20,576 nucleotides of DNA from Rhodospirillales bacterium (GTDB taxonomy: Bacteria > Pseudomonadota > Alphaproteobacteria > Reyranellales > Reyranellaceae): NCBI GenBank assembly GCA_013205335.1, contig JABMNB010000125.1:1-20576 (forward strand), given 5' to 3'. The notes under the pieces are model-generated. The model searched no databases, was not told the DNA's origin, and worked only from the letters and a program-made list of their open reading frames with translations. Made by a program: the position numbers and the translations under genes. How positions within the stretch are numbered: the first letter of the stretch is position 1; the number at the start of each line of letters is the position of its first letter. Positions 14,064 through 20,576 of this stretch are shown here, piece after piece.

Positions 14064-14069
14064 ATCATA
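14064..14069 (-). promoter_or_regulatory. -10 box of the candidate small RNA
   Basis: TATGAT on the minus strand differs from the sigma-70 consensus at one base and lies about seven bases before the expected RNA start (near 14057). No good -35 hexamer was found at normal spacing, so an activator may be needed. Confidence 0.45.
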
Positions 14070-14279
14070 CTCTAGCGGAGGCTTTCACACCCCGTTACTT
14101 GCAAAATTGCATACCTACCGCCGAAGCGCCCGTCAAATACCCAACAAATCCTGCACACTCCACGCTTGAGATAATCGAAAAGGACTGTGCGGACATCGCG
14201 ATAGTGACGGGGAAACTCCCGATGCGTTTCGATGAGACGTGAGGTCGGACACCGACCGCACAACTAGGTCGCGCTGCAA

Positions 14280-15128
14280 TCAACCATTGGCAATTTTGGC
14301 GAGCACCGGCCGCAGATGCTTGAGAAAGCGGTCGGGATCCTCGCTCATCGGAAAATGACCGAGGCCGGGCATGATCGTGCACGTAGCGCCCGGCACCAGT
14401 GCGGCGACTTCCTCGGTCTCCGCGGGCGAGCACGAATAATCGTACTCGCCGGTCAGCAGAAACAACGGACATCGCTCGACATCGATCGAGGCGATGCGTT
14501 GGCGAAGATCGCCATCGACCTTGTAAAAATGGAGATCGCCTTTGAAGACGCCGGGTCCGCCCTGCATGTAATGCCAGAGGGTTTCCCAGCGATGGACGCT
14601 CGGCGCGTCGGGGCCGACGAGTCCCGAAACGATGCCGGCGCACACCTCGCCACCATGGACATCGGCATGATGCAGCCAGTCGGTGTCGTAGTACGGCGCG
14701 ACATGGGCCGAGGCCTGCAGGCCAATCAGAGCACGAAAGCGATCGGCATGTGTCGCAGCGAGGTTGAGCACGACGCGGCCGCCGATCGAACAGCCCATGA
14801 CCACGGGCCCCCGCAGTGACAGCGCGTCGGCAAAGGCCACGACGAACGCGGTATAGAAATCCCGCGTCAGCCGGTATTCCTCGCGTTCGAACCCGGCGGG
14901 CGGCGAGGACTTGCCGTGCCACGGCATGTCGAAGGCGATGACGCGAAAGCGATTCGTGATTTCGGTATCGTTCAGCACGCCGCGATATTGTCTTCCATCG
15001 GCGCCGGCCGTGTGGAGGCAGACCAGGGGAATTCCCTCGCCCGCCTCCTCGAAATAGATGCGATAGCGCCTCCCTTCGAAATCGAGTGACAGGTAGCGGC
15101 CGACGATCGGCTCGAGACCGGCGGTCAT
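14280..15128 (-). CDS. Alpha/beta-hydrolase fold enzyme
   Basis: Cytoplasmic hydrolase of 282 residues with no signal peptide. The nucleophile elbow is MGCSIGG, with Ser114. Asp230 (GEYDYSC) and His258 (GLGHFPM) complete a canonical triad. PLVCLHTAGADGRQY (about 34-48) is the oxyanion-hole segment. IAFDMPWHGKSSPP is the usual strand-4 motif. Lid residues 150-215 are rich in aromatics and histidines and vary within the family, so the substrate cannot be inferred. The ATG overlaps the preceding SCP2-like gene by four bases (ATGA), so the two are co-translated. Confidence 0.87.
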   Translation of the reverse strand: MTAGLEPIVGRYLSLDFEGRRYRIYFEEAGEGIPLVCLHTAGADGRQYRGVLNDTEITNRFRVIAFDMPWHGKSSPPAGFEREEYRLTRDFYTAFVVAFADALSLRGPVVMGCSIGGRVVLNLAATHADRFRALIGLQASAHVAPYYDTDWLHHADVHGGEVCAGIVSGLVGPDAPSVHRWETLWHYMQGGPGVFKGDLHFYKVDGDLRQRIASIDVERCPLFLLTGEYDYSCSPAETEEVAALVPGATCTIMPGLGHFPMSEDPDRFLKHLRPVLAKIANG

Positions 15129-15505
15129 CGCGTGGTTCCCCTCATCGTTGTCGCGCCTCGCAGCGCCTCGAGCACGCCCTTGAGGTAGAGCAGATTCGCC
15201 ATCAGGGGCTGCAGATCGCCTTCGAATTTCATGAGGCCCCGGCGCACCAGCGCAAGCAGGTCATGGTCGCCTGGCGCCGGCCGCGGCTGCCAGAATCGTT
15301 GCCAGCTAGCCTCGTCGGCGCGCAACGCGAAGCGCCACGACGGCATCACGAAGGGGCCGGCCTCGACCCTGTCGATCCGGCCGCACAGCACATGAACCAG
15401 CCAGGACCGCGGACGGGCCTCCACCAGGAAAGCTCCCGTGAGATGCCGGCCACGCCGCACCAGGGCCTCGTCGACGTTCACAAGGTCGGCAAGTTGCTCG
15501 AGCAT
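15125..15505 (-). CDS. SCP2-like sterol/lipid-binding domain protein
   Basis: Small protein of 126 residues matching the SCP2 fold pattern: an amphipathic first half, WRFALRADEASWQRFWQPRPAPGDHD (about 57-82) and the terminal GLMKFEGDLQPLMANLLYLKGVLEALRG, typical of lipid-binding pockets. It has no signal peptide and no catalytic motif. It probably binds or presents a hydrophobic substrate to the hydrolase encoded by the overlapping downstream gene; that role is inferred from coupling only. A good Shine-Dalgarno (GAGAGGAAG) precedes the ATG. It is divergent from the Sel1 genes. Confidence 0.7.
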   Translation of the reverse strand: MLEQLADLVNVDEALVRRGRHLTGAFLVEARPRSWLVHVLCGRIDRVEAGPFVMPSWRFALRADEASWQRFWQPRPAPGDHDLLALVRRGLMKFEGDLQPLMANLLYLKGVLEALRGATTMRGTTR

Positions 15506-15616
15506 GCTCTTCCTCTCATCTGCAGGCCTGTCGGGTTTCGTGTTTCGGCCTCAATTCCATGCTAGACGATTCGTCATTCCGCCAGTATCGGCAGTGTGCT
15601 TCCCGGGAGCTTTTCC

Positions 15617-16114
15617 GTGCACTTCGTTCGTTCCGTCCGCGCCCTGCTGCCCCTCGCCGGGGCCGTCCTCTTGCTCACCGCCGCCACCCAGCCAGCCGCT
15701 GCCGGGCTGGAGGAAGCGGTCAAGGCCCTTCAGGCCGGCGATACCGTGACGGCGGAGAAGGAGCTGCAGCTTCTTGGCAAAGAGCGCGATCCGCGCGCCC
15801 AGTTCCTGCTCGGCCTCTATGTCTACGGCAATGCCGAATCGAAGCTCTTCGACATCAGCAAGGCAGCGCCCCTCCTCCTCGACGCTTCCGAGCGCGGCTA
15901 CCTTCCGGCGATGATCCCGCTGGCGGGCGCCTATGCCGAAGGCAAGGGCGTGCCGAAGAGCCTCTTCGAAGCATACAAATGGTGCGCGATCGCCGAGCGC
16001 TGGAACGTGCCCAACGCCAACCTGGCGCTCGAGCAGGCGGGCCGCGAACTGCCGGCTGCAGAGGCCGAGAAGGCCAGGGCCGCCGCGCTCGCTTACACTT
16101 TCAAGACGAAATGA
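15617..16114 (+). CDS. Secreted Sel1-repeat protein, short
   Basis: Predicted periplasmic helical-repeat protein of about 165 residues. A signal peptide (HFVRSVRALLPLAGAVLLLTAATQPAAAG) is followed by two to three Sel1-like repeats (AQFLLGLYVYGN..., GYLPAMIPLAGAYAEGKGVPKSLFEAYKWCAIAE). Such repeats serve as protein-binding scaffolds. The GTG start at 15617 was chosen because GGGAG lies seven bases upstream and a normal signal peptide follows directly; an in-frame GTG at 15596 would add seven residues. The stop overlaps the start of a longer Sel1 protein by four bases. Confidence 0.8.
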   Translation: MHFVRSVRALLPLAGAVLLLTAATQPAAAGLEEAVKALQAGDTVTAEKELQLLGKERDPRAQFLLGLYVYGNAESKLFDISKAAPLLLDASERGYLPAMIPLAGAYAEGKGVPKSLFEAYKWCAIAERWNVPNANLALEQAGRELPAAEAEKARAAALAYTFKTK

Positions 16115-17316
16115 TCGCGGCGCGGTCGGCGCTCGCCGCGGCCTTGATGGCCGCGAGCGCCGTCGCGCAGGCCCAGCAGCCGTCCGACGCCTCCGACGTG
16201 GCCCCGTCGCTGCGTCCCGCCGTCGTGGCCTATCGCCAGGGCGACACCGCCACCGCCGAGCGGGCGTTGCGCTCCCTCGGCTCCCCCAATGCCGATGCGG
16301 AAGCCTGGCTTGGCACCATCTTGCTGGAACGCGGCAGCAAGGCCGAGGGCCTGAGGCTGATCCAGCGGGCCGCCGACGCAGGCTCCGCCGAAGGCCAGCA
16401 CCGATTGGCCTTGGTCTTCATCAATGGCGACGCCGGCGTGCCACGCAATCCCGCCCGTGCCGTCGAGCTCTTCGAGAAGGCCGCCGCACAGGGCCACCGC
16501 CGCGCGCAGCTCAATCTCGGCACTCTCTATTTCCGCGGCCAGGGCGTCCAGCGCGACCTGATCCAGGCCCGAGCCTGGCTGGAGCAGGCGGCCGTCGACG
16601 GCGACGTCTACGCGACCTATGCGCTGGGACGGGCCCTGTCCGAAAGCGCGCCGCCGGCGTCGGCCGACCCGACGCGGGCCGCCGACCTCTATCGGAGGGC
16701 GGCCGAGAAGGGCCACATGCTCGCGGCCCTGCGTTACGGGATGGCGATGGCCGATGGGTCGGGCGTCAAGCAGGACCTTCCCGGCGCACAGCGCTGGCTC
16801 GTTCAGGCGCAGCAGAACGGCGTGCCCGAGGCGGCGCTCGCCCTGGGCGACATGGCGGTTCGCACACCGGCGACCCGCGACAAGGCCGCCAACGAAAAGA
16901 TCCTGAAATCGGCGATCAGCTGGTACCAGGCCGCGGCCAATGCCGGTGTGCCGTCGGGCCAGTTCAAGCTCGCCAATGCCTATCTTGCAGGCTCCGGTGT
17001 AGTGCGCGATCCGGCCCAGGCCCAGCTCTGGTACTCCCGCGCCGCTCAGCAGGGATTGCCCGAGGCGCAGCAGGCGCTGGGCGTCATGCTGCTGACGGGC
17101 ACCGCCGGAACGACCGATCCGGTCGAGGCCTTCAAATGGCTCTTCCTCGCCGAACGCGGCGGCCATCCGGAAGCCCGCGCCGTCCGCGACAAGGTGGGTG
17201 ACAAGGTGCCCGACCGCGATCGCAAGCGCGGCGAGGCGATGGCCCAGGCCTTCAAGCCGACCTACGAGCTGTCGAGCGACGAGGGACCGCCGCGCCTCGT
17301 ACCGGTCCGTCGCTGA
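16111..17316 (+). CDS. Secreted Sel1-repeat protein, long
   Basis: Predicted periplasmic protein of 401 residues. A signal peptide (MIAARSALAAALMAASAVAQAQ) is followed by about eight Sel1/TPR-like repeats of roughly 36 residues. The repeated pattern is A..LG.....G.GV..D...A..W...AA..G, for example AQLNLGTLYFRGQGVQRDLIQARAWLEQAA and GQFKLANAYLAGSGVVRDPAQAQLWYSRAA. It is a likely scaffold or assembly factor for an envelope complex; the partner is unknown. The start ATG overlaps the previous stop (ATGA), so the two are co-translated and probably arose by duplication. mmcB starts 13 bases after the stop. Confidence 0.87.
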   Translation: MIAARSALAAALMAASAVAQAQQPSDASDVAPSLRPAVVAYRQGDTATAERALRSLGSPNADAEAWLGTILLERGSKAEGLRLIQRAADAGSAEGQHRLALVFINGDAGVPRNPARAVELFEKAAAQGHRRAQLNLGTLYFRGQGVQRDLIQARAWLEQAAVDGDVYATYALGRALSESAPPASADPTRAADLYRRAAEKGHMLAALRYGMAMADGSGVKQDLPGAQRWLVQAQQNGVPEAALALGDMAVRTPATRDKAANEKILKSAISWYQAAANAGVPSGQFKLANAYLAGSGVVRDPAQAQLWYSRAAQQGLPEAQQALGVMLLTGTAGTTDPVEAFKWLFLAERGGHPEARAVRDKVGDKVPDRDRKRGEAMAQAFKPTYELSSDEGPPRLVPVRR

Positions 17317-17329
17317 ACCTGGGTCGCCC

Positions 17330-17794
17330 ATGGAACTGCCGGACGCGGCGCGCCAGACGCGCCCTGACATCACCCTCGCTGTCTGCCGCGGCGCCTGCCG
17401 GCTCATGCGCCAGTCGGGCCGCTCCGTCCTGCGCGAGCTGCCGCTGCCTGACGGACGGCGCGCCGACATCGTGGCGATCGCCGGCAGCGGCGAACTCACC
17501 ATCGTCGAGGTGAAATCGTCCATCGAGGATTGGCGCGTCGACCGGAAATGGCCCGACTATCTCGACTGGTGCGATCTGCTCTACTTTGCCGTGCCGGTCG
17601 ATTTCCCGCAGTCGCTGATCGCAGAGGACGTCGGGCTGATCGTCGCCGACGCCTATGGCGGCGAGATCCTGCGCCATCCGCCGCGCCGGCCGGTCGCAGC
17701 TGCGCGGCGCAAGGCGCTTCTCATCGACTGCGCGCGCCTCGCCTCGGAGCGGCTTGCACGTTTCGAAGATCCGGACTTCGTCGACTTCGTCTGA
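17330..17794 (+). CDS. mmcB: MmcB-family DNA repair protein
   Basis: PD-(D/E)XK nuclease-like protein of 154 residues. The metal-binding core is visible as RADIVAIAGSGELTIVEVKSS, with Asp46, Glu60 and Lys62. The downstream WRVDRKWPDYLDWCDLLYFAVP (about 68-89) is strongly conserved in the family as I remember it. Caulobacter MmcB is linked to survival of mitomycin C damage and is part of an alphaproteobacterial SOS/repair set. No LexA box was recognised, and the gene seems to be transcribed with the Sel1 genes. It converges on the ABC transporter gene with three bases between the stops. Confidence 0.85.
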   Translation: MELPDAARQTRPDITLAVCRGACRLMRQSGRSVLRELPLPDGRRADIVAIAGSGELTIVEVKSSIEDWRVDRKWPDYLDWCDLLYFAVPVDFPQSLIAEDVGLIVADAYGGEILRHPPRRPVAAARRKALLIDCARLASERLARFEDPDFVDFV

Positions 17795-17797
17795 GGC

Positions 17798-19996
17798 TCA
17801 GCCAGCCATCGGGCGCGCCGCACCGACGGATGTCGTCGACGGTGTCTGCCCACGACTCGCCTCCGCCATGCGAATGCGGGCATAGGCCATGACCTCGGTC
17901 GGCGGTCCGACGCGCTCGACGCGGCCGTCCATGACCAACGCCACGCGGTCGGCAATGGCAAGCGGCGCCAGCCGATGTGTGATCATGATGACGGTCCGGC
18001 CGCGCGTGTTGGCCTTGAGCTGGCGCAGGAGCTGCTCCTCCGTGGCGGGATCCAGCGCGCTGGTCGCCTCGTCGAGGATGAGGATGCGCGGATTGCGGAT
18101 CAGCGCGCGGGCGATGCAGAGAAGTTGGCGTTGCCCCGTCGAGAGGCCCTGCCCGCGCTCACCGAGCACGGTGTTGTAGCCCTGCGGCAGGCGCTGGATG
18201 AAATCGTGCGCCCCGACGAACTTCGCGACGGCAACGACGCGGCCCGGATCCTTGTCGACGACGCCCATCGCGATGTTCTCGCGCACCGACCCGGTGAACA
18301 GCTGGACGTCCTGCGGCACCGCGCCGATCTGCGCCCGGAGCTGCGCCGGCGATATGTGAGCGATGTCGGTGCCATCGACCAGAACGCGGCCGTCACTGGG
18401 ACTTACCAGCCCCTGTACCAGATTGGCGATGGTGGTCTTGCCCGAGCCCGACGGTCCCACGATGCCGACGATCTCTCCCGCCGCCACGGTCAGATCGGCC
18501 TCGCGCAGGACCACTGGCCCGCGATCGTGGGCACGGTAGGTCACGCGCTCGAGGGCGATCTCGCCGGACAGCGCCGGCATTGGCGCGAATTCGCCCGGCG
18601 GCGCCTCGGGCGTCTCGTGCATCAATTCGTCGATCCGCTTGAAAGCCGCGCTTACCCCCTGGAGCTGATGCCACGCGCCCGCAAGCTGACGCATTGGTTG
18701 TAGCGCCCGTGCCGCCAGCATGTTGGCGGCGATGAGCGCGCCGATCGTCAGTCGATGATCGGCAATCTCGCCGACGCCGATCATCACGATGGCGAGCGAC
18801 GCCACGAGCTGCAGCGTACCCGATGCACTCGCGGCGATATTGGCGAGGTTGTTGGCGCGCAGGCTGGTGCGGGCCGACTGCTCGACCCGCGCCTGCCAGC
18901 GCTTCTCGACCTCGGCCTCGAGCCCGAGCGCCTTGATCGTGGCAGCGTTGACCACCGTCTCGGTGAGAGTCGAACTCTTGGCAGCCAGCGCCTGGAAGTT
19001 TTCGTCGGCCAACCGCCGCTGCGCACGATGACTGGCGAGCGACACACCGACCAGAACGGGGATGGCGAGAGCCGTGACCGTGCCCAGTGTCGTGCTGATC
19101 GCGAAGGTGGCGACCAGGAAGAGCACGACGAACAGCAGGTCGATCGCCAGCACCGGCATCTGTCCGGTGAAGAAGCCGCGCAGCACATCGAGCTGACGCA
19201 GCCGCTCGGCGATGACGCCCGACGGCGTGCGCTCGAAATGCCGGTAGGGCAAAGCCATCAGGTGATGCAGCACCTCGGCGCTCATCAGTGCGTCGAGGCG
19301 CGCGCCGGTCCGGGCCGACAGCCAACCGCGCGTGACACGCAGGCAGAAATCGGCGGCGTAGGCGACGAGCATGCCCGCGCAGAGCACCATCATTACCGAC
19401 GAGAGGCCGTCGGGCGGATGTCGCCCGATCACGGCGTTGACGACCAGCATCATGAAAAGCGGCGTGAGAAGACCGAGCAGGTTGATCAGGAACGACGTGG
19501 CGGCGAGCCTGAACACGACCGGCCGCACGCGCGCCCAGAGCGGCGCGTACCAACGCCCGGATGCAGCCGGTCCCAGCGGCTGGCGCAGCAACAGCGCGCG
19601 CGAGCCCAGTGCGGCGACTTCCTTTGCAGCCACTTGCCACACGCGGCCCTGCACGACATCGAGCACCGTCCAACCGTTGGCGCGGCCCGAGACGACGACA
19701 TGGACGTGCCCGTCGGCGGCGAGGAGAGCGAACGGAAGCGGCAGTTCGACCAGTGAACGGGAGGCAAGATCGAACGCTTCACCCTCGAGGCCGAGCCGCA
19801 CGGCCGCCGTGAGGAAGGCTGCTTCGTCGAGGCCCGTCGCAGGAACCGCGGTCACGCGGCGAATGTCGGCTTCGCTGACGGGCCGGCCCACCTGCTGGGC
19901 GATATAGAGCAGGGCCCTCATCAGGGAATCGACACGGTGCCGGCCGGCATCGTCCCATACGGACGATTGGAAGCCTCCGTTCTCGAGAGGAGCCAT
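17798..19996 (-). CDS. Type I secretion-type ABC transporter (fused permease and ATPase, C39-like N-domain)
   Basis: Inner-membrane exporter of 732 residues. Residues 1-130 form a C39-peptidase-like domain (SLMRALLYIAQQVGRPVSEADI, ADGHVHVVVSG) with no catalytic cysteine, as in HlyB/LssB exporters that bind unprocessed substrates. Six transmembrane helices follow (about 155-430). The ATPase has Walker A GPSGSGKTT (514-522), Q-loop VPQDVQLF, signature LSTGQRQ (618-624), Walker B ILILDE (638-643) and His674 in the H-loop. The ATG start at 19996 is preferred over an in-frame TTG two codons upstream. No clear Shine-Dalgarno; an inverted repeat lies just upstream. No HlyD-type adaptor or RTX substrate is adjacent. 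Confidence 0.88.
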   Translation of the reverse strand: MAPLENGGFQSSVWDDAGRHRVDSLMRALLYIAQQVGRPVSEADIRRVTAVPATGLDEAAFLTAAVRLGLEGEAFDLASRSLVELPLPFALLAADGHVHVVVSGRANGWTVLDVVQGRVWQVAAKEVAALGSRALLLRQPLGPAASGRWYAPLWARVRPVVFRLAATSFLINLLGLLTPLFMMLVVNAVIGRHPPDGLSSVMMVLCAGMLVAYAADFCLRVTRGWLSARTGARLDALMSAEVLHHLMALPYRHFERTPSGVIAERLRQLDVLRGFFTGQMPVLAIDLLFVVLFLVATFAISTTLGTVTALAIPVLVGVSLASHRAQRRLADENFQALAAKSSTLTETVVNAATIKALGLEAEVEKRWQARVEQSARTSLRANNLANIAASASGTLQLVASLAIVMIGVGEIADHRLTIGALIAANMLAARALQPMRQLAGAWHQLQGVSAAFKRIDELMHETPEAPPGEFAPMPALSGEIALERVTYRAHDRGPVVLREADLTVAAGEIVGIVGPSGSGKTTIANLVQGLVSPSDGRVLVDGTDIAHISPAQLRAQIGAVPQDVQLFTGSVRENIAMGVVDKDPGRVVAVAKFVGAHDFIQRLPQGYNTVLGERGQGLSTGQRQLLCIARALIRNPRILILDEATSALDPATEEQLLRQLKANTRGRTVIMITHRLAPLAIADRVALVMDGRVERVGPPTEVMAYARIRMAEASRGQTPSTTSVGAARPMAG

Positions 19997-20001
19997 CCGC
20001 A

Positions 20002-20051
20002 AAGGGTAACAGAAATACCCTTCGATTCAATCGTTTAGGGGAAATTCCTAA
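20002..20051. promoter_or_regulatory. Cluster of small dyads upstream of the ABC transporter gene
   Basis: Three inverted repeats lie head to tail: AAGGGTA-ACAGAAA-TACCCTT (20002-20022), CGATT-C-AATCG (20023-20033) and TTAGG-GGAAATT-CCTAA (20035-20051). The first starts six bases before the transporter ATG, where the ribosome-binding site would be. They could be operators or an mRNA hairpin limiting translation. The dyads are seen; the function is inferred. Confidence 0.4.
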
Positions 20052-20055
20052 CGCA

Positions 20056-20085
20056 GAGGGCGCGCGACTTGCGTCGCGCGCCCCT
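20056..20085 (-). terminator. Terminator-like hairpin after metK
   Basis: A perfect eleven-pair GC stem (20058-20068 with 20073-20083) with a four-base loop lies 23 bases beyond the metK stop. The minus strand continues TCTGCGTT, so the T-tract is poor. Confidence 0.6.
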
Positions 20086-20106
20086 GCAGTAGCCGGGTTC
20101 GGAAGC

Positions 20107-20576
20107 TTAGCGGGCGCCGAAAGCGCGCTTCAGCTCGGCCACGAGGTCGGTGCGCTCCCAGGAGAAGCCGCCGTCCTTCCCCGGCTTGCGGCCGAAGTGG
20201 CCGTAGGCGGCCGTCCGCTGGTAGATCGGCTTGGTGAGCTGCAGCGACCGGCGAATGTTGGTCGGACGCAGCGGGAACAGCTCCGACAGGACCTTCTCAA
20301 GCTTGCGCTCGTCGACCTTGCCGGTGCCTTCGGTGTTCACATAGAGCGACATCGGATCGGCAACGCCAATCGCGTAGGCGACCTGGATCAGGCAGCGGTC
20401 GGCGAGACCGGCGGCCACGACATTCTTGGCGAGGTAGCGCGCGGCGTAGGCGGCCGAACGATCGACCTTGGTCGGGTCCTTGCCGCTGAACGCGCCGCCG
20501 CCGTGGGGCGAAGCGCCGCCGTAGGTGTCGACGATGATCTTGCGGCCCGTCACGCCGGCATCGCCGTCGGGGCCGC
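20107..20576 (-). CDS. metK: S-adenosylmethionine synthetase, 3' part (runs off the window)
   Basis: C-terminal 156 or so residues of methionine adenosyltransferase, which makes S-adenosylmethionine from ATP and methionine. Diagnostic segments are GDAGVTGRKIIVDTYGG and PHGGGAFSGKDPTKVDRSAAYAARY, which form ATP/metal contacts of the active site. Then come YAIGVADPMSLYVNTEGTG and the C-terminal YGHFGR, where the family has GHFGR. The frame is open to the right edge, so the start lies outside the window. The hairpin at 20058-20083 separates it from the transporter gene. Confidence 0.95.
   Translation of the reverse strand, partial: GPDGDAGVTGRKIIVDTYGGASPHGGGAFSGKDPTKVDRSAAYAARYLAKNVVAAGLADRCLIQVAYAIGVADPMSLYVNTEGTGKVDERKLEKVLSELFPLRPTNIRRSLQLTKPIYQRTAAYGHFGRKPGKDGGFSWERTDLVAELKRAFGAR

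Larger units (their letters stand above)
13660..14279. other. 620-base intergenic region, AT-richer than its surroundings
   Basis: This gap between the TetR and hydrolase genes has no credible protein gene. It holds TGCAT repeats near 13723-13770 and a structured, promoter- and terminator-equipped RNA candidate on the minus strand (about 13918-14057). The stretches 13775-13915 and 14100-14279 show nothing I can name. Confidence 0.6.

Noticed and set aside
13849..14064. Plus-strand ORF of 71 residues in the intergenic region
   Set aside because: It lies across the structured RNA candidate, has no ribosome-binding site and has no protein-like pattern.
14072..14263. Minus-strand ORF of 63 residues downstream of the hydrolase
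   Set aside because: Composition is unremarkable, no Shine-Dalgarno was seen and no family was recognised. It would end at the -10 box of the small RNA.
13660..14279. CRISPR array or phage attachment site in the AT-rich gap
   Set aside because: The repeats are short and irregular. There are no spacers, no tRNA and no integrase.

Overview
The window is GC-rich DNA that reads like an alphaproteobacterial chromosome. The clues are strong GC bias at third codon positions, a MmcB-type repair protein, a cytochrome b561/cytochrome c' pair, and a periplasmic isoquinoline-oxidoreductase-type molybdenum enzyme beside sox genes. A Rhodospirillales/Reyranella-like host is a guess, not a demonstration.

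Left two thirds (about 1-12280), all on the minus strand and read from right to left: a cytochrome b561-like membrane protein, a MoxR/CoxD-type AAA+ ATPase, a CoxE-type VWA protein, a thiamine-pyrophosphate enzyme, a redoxin, then (after a 245-base gap) the 2Fe-2S and molybdopterin subunits of a periplasmic Mo hydroxylase, a monohaem cytochrome c, a flavocytochrome-c sulfide dehydrogenase flavoprotein, and soxX, soxY, soxZ and soxA. From the Mo hydroxylase to soxA the genes overlap or lie within about 15 bases of each other, so this looks like one operon for periplasmic oxidation of reduced sulfur. SoxAX would load the sulfur substrate onto SoxYZ, and the flavoprotein/cytochrome pair would oxidise sulfide. 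soxB and soxCD are not in the window.

The most striking feature is the redoxin gene. Its frame is interrupted by one TGA (complement 7296-7298) exactly where the active-site cysteine of a TlpA/ResA-like thioredoxin fold should be (WASW-U-GC). The frame continues unbroken on both sides, and a SECIS-like hairpin sits 20 bases after the TGA. I annotate it as one selenocysteine protein of 352 residues, not two genes or a pseudogene.

Centre (12281-14279): a plus-strand cytochrome c' gene divergent from the b561 gene, a terminator, a TetR-family regulator, and a 620-base AT-richer gap. The gap holds TGCAT repeats upstream of the regulator and a strong candidate small RNA on the minus strand: a -10 box, a closing stem around two hairpins, a terminator hairpin, and very C-rich loops.

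Right third (14280-20576): an alpha/beta hydrolase with an SCP2-like partner (minus); two tandem secreted Sel1-repeat proteins and mmcB (plus); a type-I-secretion-style ABC transporter with a C39-like domain (minus), preceded by several small dyads; and the 3' part of metK (minus), which runs off the right edge.
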